From assembly GCF_001552155.1 (NCBI RefSeq), contig NZ_BCQQ01000019.1:1-64000 (forward strand): 64,000 nt of DNA. The letters are read 5' to 3'. The stretch is from Actinomadura formosensis NBRC 14204 (GTDB lineage: Bacteria; Actinomycetota; Actinomycetes; Streptosporangiales; Streptosporangiaceae). The notes below the pieces were generated by a model. The model was not told the DNA's origin, ran no database searches, and was given only the letters and a program-made list of their open reading frames with translations. Position 1 is the stretch's first letter. Each line of letters opens with the position of its first letter. Below are positions 26,746 to 34,959 of this stretch, one piece after another. Made by a program: the position numbers and the translations under genes.

Positions 26746-29114
26746 GGGATCGCCAGATCCGTGCGGAACGGCCGGCCCTGGATGACGCGCCAGACGTTGG
26801 CCGGGGTGAGCGGCATGTCGGCGTGCCGGACGCCGTACGGCGAGAGCGCGTCCACGACCGCGTTGACGATCGCGGCGGGCGAGCCGACCGTCGCGGACTC
26901 GCCGACGCCCTTCGCGCCGAGCGGATGGTGCGGGGACGGGGTGACGGTCTCCCCCAGTTCCCACGACGGGCATTCCATCGCGGTCGGCAGCAGGTAGTCC
27001 ATGAACGAGGCGCCGAGATGGTTGCCGTCCTCGTCGAACGCCATGACCTGCATGAGCGCCATCCCGACCCCGTCGGCGAGCCCGCCGTGCACCTGCCCCT
27101 CGACGATCATCGGGTTGATCCGTACACCGCAGTCGTCGACCGCGACGAACCGCCGGACGGCGACCTTGCCCGTCCCCGGATCGACGTCCACGACCGCGAT
27201 GTAGGCACCGAACGGGTAGGTCAGGTTGGGCGGGTTGTAGACGGTCGTCGCGTCGAGCTGGCCCTCCACGCCCGCGGGCAGTTCGAGGGTGCCGTGCGCG
27301 GCCATCGCGATCTCCTGCATGGTCGCGCCGGACGACGGATCACCGCGCACGGCCCAGCGTCCCGGCGTCCACTCCAGGTCCTCCGGCGCCGCCTCCAGCA
27401 TCGCGCCCGCGACGATCCGGGCCCGCTCGCGCACCTTGCGCGCCACGACCGCGGTCGCCGCGCCCGACACCGGCGTGGACCGCGACCCGTAGGTGCCGAG
27501 CCCGAACGGTGTCTGGTCGGTGTCGCCGTGGACGACCTCCACGTCGTCCACCGGTATCCCGAGCTCGTGCGCGACGATCTGCGCGAACGTCGTCTCGTGG
27601 CCCTGCCCCTGCGTCTGGACGGAGATGCGCAGTACGGCCTTCCCGGTCGGGTGGACGCGGAGTTCGGCGCCGTCCGCCATGCCGAGCCCGAGGATGTCCA
27701 TGTGCTTGCGCGGCCCGGCGCCGACGGCCTCGGTGAAGAAGCTGACCCCGATGCCCATGAGCGGGCCGTCGCCGCGCGCACGCCGCTCGGCCTGCTCGGC
27801 GCGCAGTTCGTCGTATCCGGCGATCTCCATGGCCTTGCGGAGGGTGCGCGGGTAGTCGCCGGAGTCGTACTCCCAGCCGGTGGCGGTCGAGTAGGGGAAC
27901 TGCTCGGCGCGCAGCAGGTTACGGAGCCGCAGTTCGGCGGGGTCGATGCCGAGTTCGTCCGCGAGGATGTCCATCATGCGTTCGACCAGGTAGACGGCCT
28001 CGGTGATGCGGAAAGAGCAGGCGTAGGCGACCCCGCCGGGCGCCTTGTTGGTGTAGACGCCGGTGACCTCGCAGTGCGCCGCCTCGATGTCGTACGAGCC
28101 GGTGAACACGTGGAAGAACCCGGCGGGGAACTTCGTCGGCTGCGCGGTGCCGTTGAACGCGCCGTGGTCGGCGAGCACCTTCACCCGCAGCCCGCGGACG
28201 CGGCCGTCCCGGGTCGCGGCGATCTCGCCGCGCATGTGGTAGTCGCGGGCGAACGAGGTCGTCATCAGGTTCTCCGACCGGTCCTCCACCCACTTGACCG
28301 GACGTCCCGTCACGATCGACCCGACGATCGCGCAGACATAACCGGGGTAGATGCCGACCTTGTTGCCGAAGCCGCCGCCGATGTCCGGCGACACGACCCG
28401 GATCTTGTGCTCGGGCAGCCCGGCGACCAGCGCGTACACGGTGCGGTGCGCGTGCGGGGCCTGGGTGGTGGTGTACACGGTGAGCTTCCCGGTCACCTTG
28501 TCCATGTCGGCGACCATCCCGCACGTCTCCAGCGGCGCCGGGTGGACCCGCGGGTACAGCATGTCCTGGGCGAGCACCACCTCGGCGTCGTCGAAGAGCC
28601 GGTCGGTGGCGGACGCGTCGCCGGCCTCCCAGTCGAAGATGTGGTTGTCGGTGCGTCCCTCCAGGTCGTCGCGGATGACCGGCGCGTCGTCGTCCAGCGC
28701 GCGGCGGGCGTCGATCACCGGCGGCAGCGCCTCGTAGTCGACGTCGATGAGTTCGAGCGCGTCCCGCGCCGCGTAGTGCGATTCGGCGACGACGAACGCG
28801 ACCTCCTGCCCCTGGAAGCGCACCTTGTCGGTCGCCAGGACCGCCTGGACGTCGCCGGAGAGCGTCGGCATCCACGCGAGGTTCAGCCCCGCGAGCGTCT
28901 CGCCCGTGATCACGGCCCGTACCTGCGGGTGCGCCTCGGCCGCGGTGGTGTCGACGGACACGAGCCGGGCGTGCGCGTGCGGGCTGCGCAGCACCGCCCC
29001 GTACAGCATCCCCGGCAGCTTGATGTCGTCGACGTAGTTGCCCTTGCCGCGGATGAACCGGGCGTCCTCCTTGCGCTGCACCCGGCCGAACCCGCGATGC
29101 CCGTTCTCGCTCAT
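26742..29114 (-). CDS. coxL: Aerobic carbon monoxide dehydrogenase large subunit (form I)
   Basis: A 790-residue molybdenum hydroxylase subunit that holds the Mo-Cu site and oxidises CO to CO2. The form I signature AYxCSFR is present as AYACSFR, with Cys366 the expected copper ligand (Cys388 in Oligotropha). Also seen are SPDIGGGFGNKVGIYPGY and, near the end, the GVGESATVGSPAA block with the catalytic glutamate. Length is normal for CoxL (about 800). Known: the AYxCSFR motif separates true CO dehydrogenases from form II relatives with AYxGAGR. ATG at 29114 overlaps the coxS stop by 4 bases. Operon order is coxM-coxS-coxL-xdhC. Confidence 0.92.
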   Translation of the reverse strand: MSENGHRGFGRVQRKEDARFIRGKGNYVDDIKLPGMLYGAVLRSPHAHARLVSVDTTAAEAHPQVRAVITGETLAGLNLAWMPTLSGDVQAVLATDKVRFQGQEVAFVVAESHYAARDALELIDVDYEALPPVIDARRALDDDAPVIRDDLEGRTDNHIFDWEAGDASATDRLFDDAEVVLAQDMLYPRVHPAPLETCGMVADMDKVTGKLTVYTTTQAPHAHRTVYALVAGLPEHKIRVVSPDIGGGFGNKVGIYPGYVCAIVGSIVTGRPVKWVEDRSENLMTTSFARDYHMRGEIAATRDGRVRGLRVKVLADHGAFNGTAQPTKFPAGFFHVFTGSYDIEAAHCEVTGVYTNKAPGGVAYACSFRITEAVYLVERMMDILADELGIDPAELRLRNLLRAEQFPYSTATGWEYDSGDYPRTLRKAMEIAGYDELRAEQAERRARGDGPLMGIGVSFFTEAVGAGPRKHMDILGLGMADGAELRVHPTGKAVLRISVQTQGQGHETTFAQIVAHELGIPVDDVEVVHGDTDQTPFGLGTYGSRSTPVSGAATAVVARKVRERARIVAGAMLEAAPEDLEWTPGRWAVRGDPSSGATMQEIAMAAHGTLELPAGVEGQLDATTVYNPPNLTYPFGAYIAVVDVDPGTGKVAVRRFVAVDDCGVRINPMIVEGQVHGGLADGVGMALMQVMAFDEDGNHLGASFMDYLLPTAMECPSWELGETVTPSPHHPLGAKGVGESATVGSPAAIVNAVVDALSPYGVRHADMPLTPANVWRVIQGRPFRTDLAIP

Positions 29115-29605
29115 CGCGCCACTTCCTCGGTGTCCCGCGCGGAGTGCTCGGCCGCCCACCGGACGGACCGGACGATGTTCTCGTAGCCGGTGCACCGGCA
29201 GATCTGCCCCGATACCGCCTCGCGGATCTCCGCCTCGGACGGGTCGGGGTTGTGGTCGAGCAGCCACCGCGACGTCATCAGCATCCCCGGCGTGCAGAAC
29301 CCGCACTGCAGGCCGTGGCATTCGGTGAAGCCCCGCTGCACGGGGTCGAGTTCCCCGTCCCGTTCCAGGCCCTCCACGGTGCGGACCTCCTTGCCGGCGG
29401 CCATCACCGCCAGGACCGTGCACGACTTCACCGGCACTCCGTCCAGCCAGACGACGCAGGCGCCGCAGTTGGACGTGTCGCAGCCCCAGTGCGTCCCGGT
29501 GAGGTCCAGTTCGTCCCGCAGGAAGTGGACGAGCAGCAGGCGCGGCTCGATGTCGCGGGTATAGGTCTGCCCGTTGACCGTCACGGTGATGTTCACGTCG
29601 GGCAC
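29111..29605 (-). CDS. coxS: Carbon monoxide dehydrogenase small subunit, two [2Fe-2S] clusters
   Basis: A 164-residue iron-sulfur subunit that passes electrons from the molybdenum site to FAD. The plant-ferredoxin-type cluster cysteines are 42, 47, 50 and 62 (GCDTSNCGAC). The second cluster uses 101, 104, 136 and 138 (QCGFCTPG and ICRCTG). The length and the eight cysteines are as usual. GTG at 29605 lies inside the last codons of coxM (13-base overlap), indicating coupled translation. Confidence 0.95.
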   Translation of the reverse strand: MPDVNITVTVNGQTYTRDIEPRLLLVHFLRDELDLTGTHWGCDTSNCGACVVWLDGVPVKSCTVLAVMAAGKEVRTVEGLERDGELDPVQRGFTECHGLQCGFCTPGMLMTSRWLLDHNPDPSEAEIREAVSGQICRCTGYENIVRSVRWAAEHSARDTEEVAR

Positions 29606-30459
29606 CTCTCGTAGGCGCGGCGCAGCGCGCGGGTGGTCAGCTCACCGGCGAGGTGGCGCTTGTAGTCGGCGGGTCCCCGCTGGTCGGAGCCGGGATCGCA
29701 GTGCCGCGCGGCGACCCGCCCGGCCTCGGCGAACACCTCCTCGGACGGGACGGCGCCGCGCAGCACCTCCTCCGCCTCGGCGGCGACGAAGTGCTCGGCG
29801 CGCACCGCCGTGAGCCCGATCCCGGCCTCGGCGATGCGGCCGCCGGCCAGCCGGAGCGCGGCCCCGGCGGCGGCGAGCGGCCAGTCCCCGACGCGCCGCT
29901 CGACCTTCACGTAGGCGCTCGACCCGCCCGGCCGGATCGGGATGCGCAGCTCGGTCAGCAGCTCGCCGGGCTCGACGACCGTCTCGTAGGGGCCGGTGTG
30001 GAACTCGCGGAGCGGGACCGTCCGCTCCCCGTACGGCCCGCGGATCACCGCGGACGCCCGCAGCGCGCCGAACGCCGCCGACAGGTCCTCGGACGGGTCG
30101 GCCTGGCAGAGCGAGCCGCCGACCGTCCCCCGGTTGCGCACGACCGGGTCGGCGATCACCCGTTCGGCGTCGTGCAGGATCGGGAAGTGCTCGCCTACGA
30201 CGGCGGAGTCCAGCAGTTCGGCGTGCCGGACGAGCGCGCCCACGCACAGCTCGCCGCCGTCGATCCGGATGTGGGACAGCTCCGTCACGTCGTTGATGTC
30301 GATCAGCGCCTCGGGCTGGGCCAGCCGCAGCTTCATCATCGGGATGAGGCTGTGCCCGCCGGCCACCACCCTCGCCTCGTCGCCGTGCCGCGCCAGCAGC
30401 GCGAGCGCCTCCTCGACGGTCGTCGCCTTCGCGTACTCGAAATTCGCGGGAACCTGCAC
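29593..30459 (-). CDS. coxM: Carbon monoxide dehydrogenase medium subunit, FAD-binding
   Basis: A 288-residue flavoprotein of the CoxM/XdhB family that takes electrons from the iron-sulfur subunit. The FAD motifs are VAGGHSLIPMMKLRLAQP and RGTVGGSLCQADPSEDL. The C-terminal CO_deh_flav domain contains KVERRVGDWPLAAAGAAL. GTG at 30459 (sequence begins MQVPANFEYAKATT) matches the usual start and has GAGGGGG before it; ten more residues are possible from 30489. It is the first gene of the cox operon and is divergent from a LysR-type gene, with 112 bases between. Confidence 0.94.
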   Translation of the reverse strand: MQVPANFEYAKATTVEEALALLARHGDEARVVAGGHSLIPMMKLRLAQPEALIDINDVTELSHIRIDGGELCVGALVRHAELLDSAVVGEHFPILHDAERVIADPVVRNRGTVGGSLCQADPSEDLSAAFGALRASAVIRGPYGERTVPLREFHTGPYETVVEPGELLTELRIPIRPGGSSAYVKVERRVGDWPLAAAGAALRLAGGRIAEAGIGLTAVRAEHFVAAEAEEVLRGAVPSEEVFAEAGRVAARHCDPGSDQRGPADYKRHLAGELTTRALRRAYERCPT

Positions 30460-30571
30460 GGCGCCCCCTCGGAGTCGGCTGTGACTCAAGTCTCACCACG
30501 CCCGTGCGCAGGAACAACGCCGGAATAAGCGAAGGGTTAACGAGTGCCGCGCGGGGGTCCACACTGGTGGC

Positions 30572-31495
30572 ATGACGCTGACGCAGCTCGGCGCGTTCGT
30601 CCTCACCGCCCGGCTCGGGTCGGTGAAGGAGGCCGCGCGGGCGCTGAACGTGAGCGAGCCCGCGGTGTCGCAGGCGCTGACCGCGCTGCGCCGGCATCTC
30701 GGCGATCCGCTGCTCGTCCGCGGGCCCGGCGGGATGACGCTGACCGAGGGCGGTGCGCGGCTGCTGCCGATCGCGTCGCAGATGGTGGTGCTGGGCGCGG
30801 AGGCCGAGGGCGCGGTGCGGGCGGCCCGGGGCGCGCCCGAGGCGCTGCGGGTCGCCGCCGCCCCGGCCGTCGCCGAGTTCGTCGCGACCCCGCTGCTGGA
30901 CGCGTTCACCACCCGGTCCCCGCGCGAGGTCGAGGCCGGCGCGGGCGTCGTGGCCGGACCGGAGATGGCGGTCCTGCTGCACAACCGCCTGGCCGACCTC
31001 GCACTCGGCCCGCACCTCGCCGACGATCAGGGCGTGGTCAGCGAGCCCGTCTTCCGGGCCCGGCTCATCGCCGTCGGTACCGGACCCGCCCCGCGCCCGC
31101 GGTGGCTGGTGGACCCGTCCGGGACGGACCCGTCCAGCGAGACGTCCCGGCTGCTGCGGCGGCTGAAGGTCCCCGAGGACCGGGTCCGCGTCTACCCGAA
31201 CCAGACGGCCGCGTGGGCGGCCGCCGCCGACGGCGACGGTCTCGCGATCGCGATCGCGCACCTGGTGGCGCCGCGCGTGCAGCGCGGTGAGCTGCGCGTC
31301 ATCGCCACGCCGGCGACACCGGCGGAGATCCGCTGGCACGCCACCACCATCGCGCCCGACCGGCGCCCGCCGCTGGCGGGCGCGTTCCGCCGCTTCCTCG
31401 CCACGGCCGAGGCCCTGCACATCATGCGCTCTCCCGGCGCGGGCGTCCCGCCGTCCCGTTTCCATCCGCCGGTCTACGTGACGCTCTGGAGCTGA
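30572..31495 (+). CDS. LysR-family regulator divergent from the cox operon
   Basis: A 307-residue regulator. The winged helix is LTQLGAFVLTARLGSVKEAA followed by LNVSEPAVSQALTALRRHLG. A periplasmic-binding-like effector domain follows. Position and divergent orientation suggest that it controls coxMSL, perhaps through the short shared promoter region at 30460-30571. The effector is unknown. ATG start at 30572. Confidence 0.88.
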   Translation: MTLTQLGAFVLTARLGSVKEAARALNVSEPAVSQALTALRRHLGDPLLVRGPGGMTLTEGGARLLPIASQMVVLGAEAEGAVRAARGAPEALRVAAAPAVAEFVATPLLDAFTTRSPREVEAGAGVVAGPEMAVLLHNRLADLALGPHLADDQGVVSEPVFRARLIAVGTGPAPRPRWLVDPSGTDPSSETSRLLRRLKVPEDRVRVYPNQTAAWAAAADGDGLAIAIAHLVAPRVQRGELRVIATPATPAEIRWHATTIAPDRRPPLAGAFRRFLATAEALHIMRSPGAGVPPSRFHPPVYVTLWS

Positions 31496-31581
31496 CGCCG
31501 TCCAGCGGCAGCCGGCTCGGTGGCCATCACGCGGGACGGCGGAGCCGGCCGGACGGCGCCGTGCGCACCGGTGGGCGGCGG

Positions 31582-32388
31582 TCAGGGGTGGATCCGGAGG
31601 GCGATGCGGTCGGGGACGGCGGGGGTCACCAGGGCCACGCGGGCACCGTCCGGGGCGGTGAGGACGCAGAACCGGCCCGGCTTGACGTCACTCGGCGGGA
31701 TCTGGACGCGTCCGCCCAGCTCGACGGCCTTCGCGGCGGACTCGTCGCAGTCGGCCACCCAGAAGTACGGAATCCAGTGGGGAGGGTAGCCGGGCGGCCA
31801 GTGCTCGTCTATCGGCACCATGCCCGCCACCGGCCTGTCGCCGATCTTCCATTCCGTGTAGCGGGCGTGGTAGTAGTGGCGCTCCACCGCCTTCCAGCCG
31901 AAGACGCCGCCGTAGAAGCGGCGGGCGCCGCGGATGTCGCGGCAGGCCAGCTCGACCCAGCACATTGCGGCCGGCTCGTCCACGACGCCCGCGCCCTGCG
32001 GGCGGTAGGGGCGCCAGAGGGCGAAGTCGGCGCCCTCCAGGTCGCAGCACAGGGCCATCTGCCCGAGGCCGACGACGTCGGTCTGTTCGGCCAGCACCAT
32101 GCCGCCCTCGGCGCGGACGGTGTCGAGCGTGGCGGGGATGTCGTCGGTGCGGAAGTAGCACGTCCATGAGGAGGGCTGGGAGTCGTCCGCGAGCGCCTGC
32201 ATCCCCCCGACCGCCGGTCCCTGGATGCCCCCGAGGGTGAAGATCTCGTACTCGGCTATGCCGACGGTCAGGGTGTAGGAGTACCAGCCGAACAGATCGC
32301 GGTAGAACTCCTTCGACCGCTCCGGGTCCGGGCTGGCCAGTTCCACCCAGGCGGGGAAGCCCGGAGCGAAGGACGTCACCTCGGGCAT
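31582..32388 (-). CDS. Two-domain VOC (glyoxalase/bleomycin-resistance fold) protein
   Basis: A 268-residue protein made of two vicinal-oxygen-chelate domains (about 1-130 and 140-265). The first begins GFPAWVELASPDPERSKEFY and the second MCWVELACRDIRGARRFY. Such tandem proteins often bind a metal, but the substrate here is unknown; several Streptomyces relatives are annotated simply as hydroxylase-like VOC proteins. ATG at 32388 has AGGGGCAGG ahead. The longer frame upstream is antisense noise. Confidence 0.88.
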   Translation of the reverse strand: MPEVTSFAPGFPAWVELASPDPERSKEFYRDLFGWYSYTLTVGIAEYEIFTLGGIQGPAVGGMQALADDSQPSSWTCYFRTDDIPATLDTVRAEGGMVLAEQTDVVGLGQMALCCDLEGADFALWRPYRPQGAGVVDEPAAMCWVELACRDIRGARRFYGGVFGWKAVERHYYHARYTEWKIGDRPVAGMVPIDEHWPPGYPPHWIPYFWVADCDESAAKAVELGGRVQIPPSDVKPGRFCVLTAPDGARVALVTPAVPDRIALRIHP

Positions 32389-32540
32389 GGCCTGCCCCTG
32401 ACAGCTCGCATGCCACCACGCTAGGGAGGCGCTCGCAATCTGCGCTGTGGGATATCGCCAAAGAGCGCGCAAAGCGGCCGACCGCATTCCCGACCGTCCG
32501 GAGCACCCGGACGAAACGGGCGAAGCGCGCGGCGTGCCGC

Positions 32541-33488
32541 TCAGCGGTCGTCGTCGATCTCCCCGGTGACGGGTTCCTCGACGTCCTGCTCGGACGGTCT
32601 GGGCGGCTCGGGCCCGTCCGGGCCGCAGCGCACGACGTACTCGACGCGGATCACCCGGAAGAGGCGTCCGAGGACGCTGATCTCGGCGCAGGGAATCCCG
32701 TTGCGCAGCAGGTTGGCGGCCCTCCGGTAGGCGGTGAGCGCGGCGGGCGACGATCCCGGCATCAGCGGTACGACCAGGTCGAAGTACGCGGCCAGATGGT
32801 CGCGGACGGCGGCGGGGCTGTGCAGGAAAGGGCCCTGCGCCGGCCATGCCCCGCCGGCCCGCTCGGCGACGGCGAACCGGGTCCGCAGCCGCGCGATCCC
32901 GGGATGGGTGGTGAGGGCGCGGCAGGCGTCGCGGGTCACCTCGGGCGCGATCTCCGGCCCCGCCGGGATGTGCTCCCACCGCTCCCCCAGCAGCGCCGTG
33001 GACCCCGGTACCCGCGCGGCGGGTAGCAGGCCGTGGTCGAACCGGCGGGCGTCGCGCCGCGTGCGGGGTTCGGGGAGCGCGTCCGGATCGCCGGGACGGG
33101 GCGGTTCCGGACCGTCCCGGCCGAGCCGGCAGAACCGGTCGGCGCGCACGACCCGGAACACGCGCCCGGCGACCGTCAGCTCGTCCGGCCGTGCACGGTC
33201 CAGCCGGGCGGCGCCGCGCAGATACTCCGCGCGGAGGGCGGCGTGGTCGCGGGCCATGCCGCGGAACCACCAGCCGAGGGAGTCGCGGGCGTCCTGCGGG
33301 GACGTCCGTTCCATCCCGGACATCATCCAGCCGCCGGGAACCCGTTCCATCACCCCGTACGTCGTGCCGCACCAGCGCACCACGGGATACGTCAGCTTGG
33401 CGCGTGCCTCGGCGAGCCACGCCGATCCGTCCGCCGGCGACGAGACGGGGAGATCGCCGGCGAGGGCCGCTCCGTCACTTCCCCTCAT
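32541..33488 (-). CDS. DUF5954-like protein
   Basis: A 315-residue protein with an internal duplication. A segment VAGRVFRVVRADRFCRLG and a later segment VLGRLFRVIRVEYVVRCG each precede GPDGPEPPRP or RDGPEPPRP. Tryptophan- and arginine-rich N-terminal part (PVVRWCGTTYGVMERVPGGW). This resembles the actinobacterial DUF5954 family, function unknown. The start is uncertain: ATG at 33488 is used, with GTG at 33518 possible, and neither has a good ribosome site. Confidence 0.7.
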   Translation of the reverse strand: MRGSDGAALAGDLPVSSPADGSAWLAEARAKLTYPVVRWCGTTYGVMERVPGGWMMSGMERTSPQDARDSLGWWFRGMARDHAALRAEYLRGAARLDRARPDELTVAGRVFRVVRADRFCRLGRDGPEPPRPGDPDALPEPRTRRDARRFDHGLLPAARVPGSTALLGERWEHIPAGPEIAPEVTRDACRALTTHPGIARLRTRFAVAERAGGAWPAQGPFLHSPAAVRDHLAAYFDLVVPLMPGSSPAALTAYRRAANLLRNGIPCAEISVLGRLFRVIRVEYVVRCGPDGPEPPRPSEQDVEEPVTGEIDDDR

Positions 33489-33545
33489 GCCCCTATCGTC
33501 ACAGGGGCCGGCCGTCACCGCTCGTGTTTCGGCGATTCCGGTGGG

Positions 33546-34799
33546 TCAGGACTTGCGGGCGCCGATGGCGGCGGCGATGGCCGGCCAGCTCTTGGCCAGC
33601 TCGCGCTTCCAGTACTTCCAGTTGTGCATGCCGGGCCCGTACAGGTTGGACGTCACCGGGACGCCCGCCTTCTTCGCCGCCGCGACGAAGTTCTCGTTCA
33701 TCGTGCCGGCGAGCTGCTCACCGATGCGTCCCCCGTTCAGCGGCGAGGTGTCGGGCTTGTCGTAGGGACCGGGCTGGCCGTTGCCGGATGAGACGTAGAC
33801 GCCGATGCCCTTCAGCTTGGCCACGTTGACGGTCGCGTCGTGCGCCTGCCAGTTCGCCCGCTCGGTGATCGGGTCGCCCCAGATGGCGGTGCCCGCCTCC
33901 CGGTTCATGGACGTCAGGATGATCGGCATGCCGGGCGCGGTGATGTTGAGCGCGCCGCTGTAGGCCGCGGCGTACCTGAACAGGCCGCGGTGGCGCTCGG
34001 CGTAGGTGATGGCGCCCTGCCCGCCGGACGACAGGCCGATCGCGGCGCGCACCGCCCCGGCGTGGAAGTTGCGCTCCATCAGCGGGATGACCTCCTCGAT
34101 GTGGAAGGTCTCCCACTTGGGGATGCCGCCCCTGCCGCCGTTCCACCAGTTGGTGTACGAGCCGTTCCAGCCGCCCTCGGGCATCACGACCATCGCGTTG
34201 TACGGGCCGATGATCTGCTCGATGTTGGAGTCCTTCGTCCAGGACGTGTAGTTGTTGTTGCCGCCGTGGTAGGCGTACACGACCGGCCACGTCCTGGTGG
34301 TCTTGGACTTCCAGCCGCTGGGGACCATCACCCGGGTCTTCACGGCCGCGCCGAGCGCCGGCGAGGCGATCGTGACGTCGAACTGCCGCGAGTTGATCTT
34401 CTGCACGGCGGTGATCGCGGCGCCGTCGGGGGCCTTGGCGTACTTGCCGGACGCGGCACCGGGCGGCATGTGCGGCTTCTCGCCGTGGCTGCCGCGGTTG
34501 GTGTCGGGGTCGGTGGGGGCGGGCGAGTCGCCGCCCGTCCCGAACGGGTTGCTGTTCAGCGGCATGCTCGGCAGCTTCGGCGTCTTGGCCGGCTTGCCGG
34601 GGGACGCGGCCGCCTTGGGCGCGGACGGCTGCGTCGCGGGGCCGAACGACGGGATCGGCTGGGAATTGCCCGACGCCTCCGACTCGCTCCTCGGCACGCC
34701 GATACCCGCCTGCGCGAGGCCGACCATGACGGCGGGCAGCAGCACGGCCGCCGCCGCGGTGCCCGCGATGGCGATCTTCCGGTCGGTACGCTTCTTCAT
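33546..34799 (-). CDS. Secreted esterase of the alpha/beta-hydrolase (antigen 85-like) family
   Basis: A 417-residue exported protein with a signal peptide (KKRTDRKIAIAGTAAAAVLLPAVMVGLAQA), then a Pro/Ser/Ala-rich linker to about 130 and an esterase domain (D/Ag85 type, COG0627). The nucleophile is in AAIGLSSGGQGAITYAE, the oxyanion region near VYAYHGGNNNY, and the catalytic histidine in GPGMHNWKYWKREL. Family members are feruloyl esterases, S-formylglutathione hydrolases and mycolyltransferases; nothing here indicates mycolate synthesis. ATG at 34799 is preceded by GGGGAG. The upstream frame adds no signal. Confidence 0.88.
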   Translation of the reverse strand: MKKRTDRKIAIAGTAAAAVLLPAVMVGLAQAGIGVPRSESEASGNSQPIPSFGPATQPSAPKAAASPGKPAKTPKLPSMPLNSNPFGTGGDSPAPTDPDTNRGSHGEKPHMPPGAASGKYAKAPDGAAITAVQKINSRQFDVTIASPALGAAVKTRVMVPSGWKSKTTRTWPVVYAYHGGNNNYTSWTKDSNIEQIIGPYNAMVVMPEGGWNGSYTNWWNGGRGGIPKWETFHIEEVIPLMERNFHAGAVRAAIGLSSGGQGAITYAERHRGLFRYAAAYSGALNITAPGMPIILTSMNREAGTAIWGDPITERANWQAHDATVNVAKLKGIGVYVSSGNGQPGPYDKPDTSPLNGGRIGEQLAGTMNENFVAAAKKAGVPVTSNLYGPGMHNWKYWKRELAKSWPAIAAAIGARKS

Positions 34800-34959
34800 G
34801 AACTCCCCAGCCGCCCCCGGCCCGACGCTCTGCTCGTCCGGAGAAACTACTGTCCCCGGCGTCACACCCGCAAGTATTGGCAAAAAATGCAATAAAGGTG
34901 AGACAGTGCGCGGGGCCGGAGCGGCGGAATCCCCTCTGTGACCCCGGTCACCGCACCGG

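Noticed and set aside
33546..34799. Mycolyltransferase
   Set aside because: Fold is shared with antigen 85, but there are no mycolate genes in view and the family includes general esterases.
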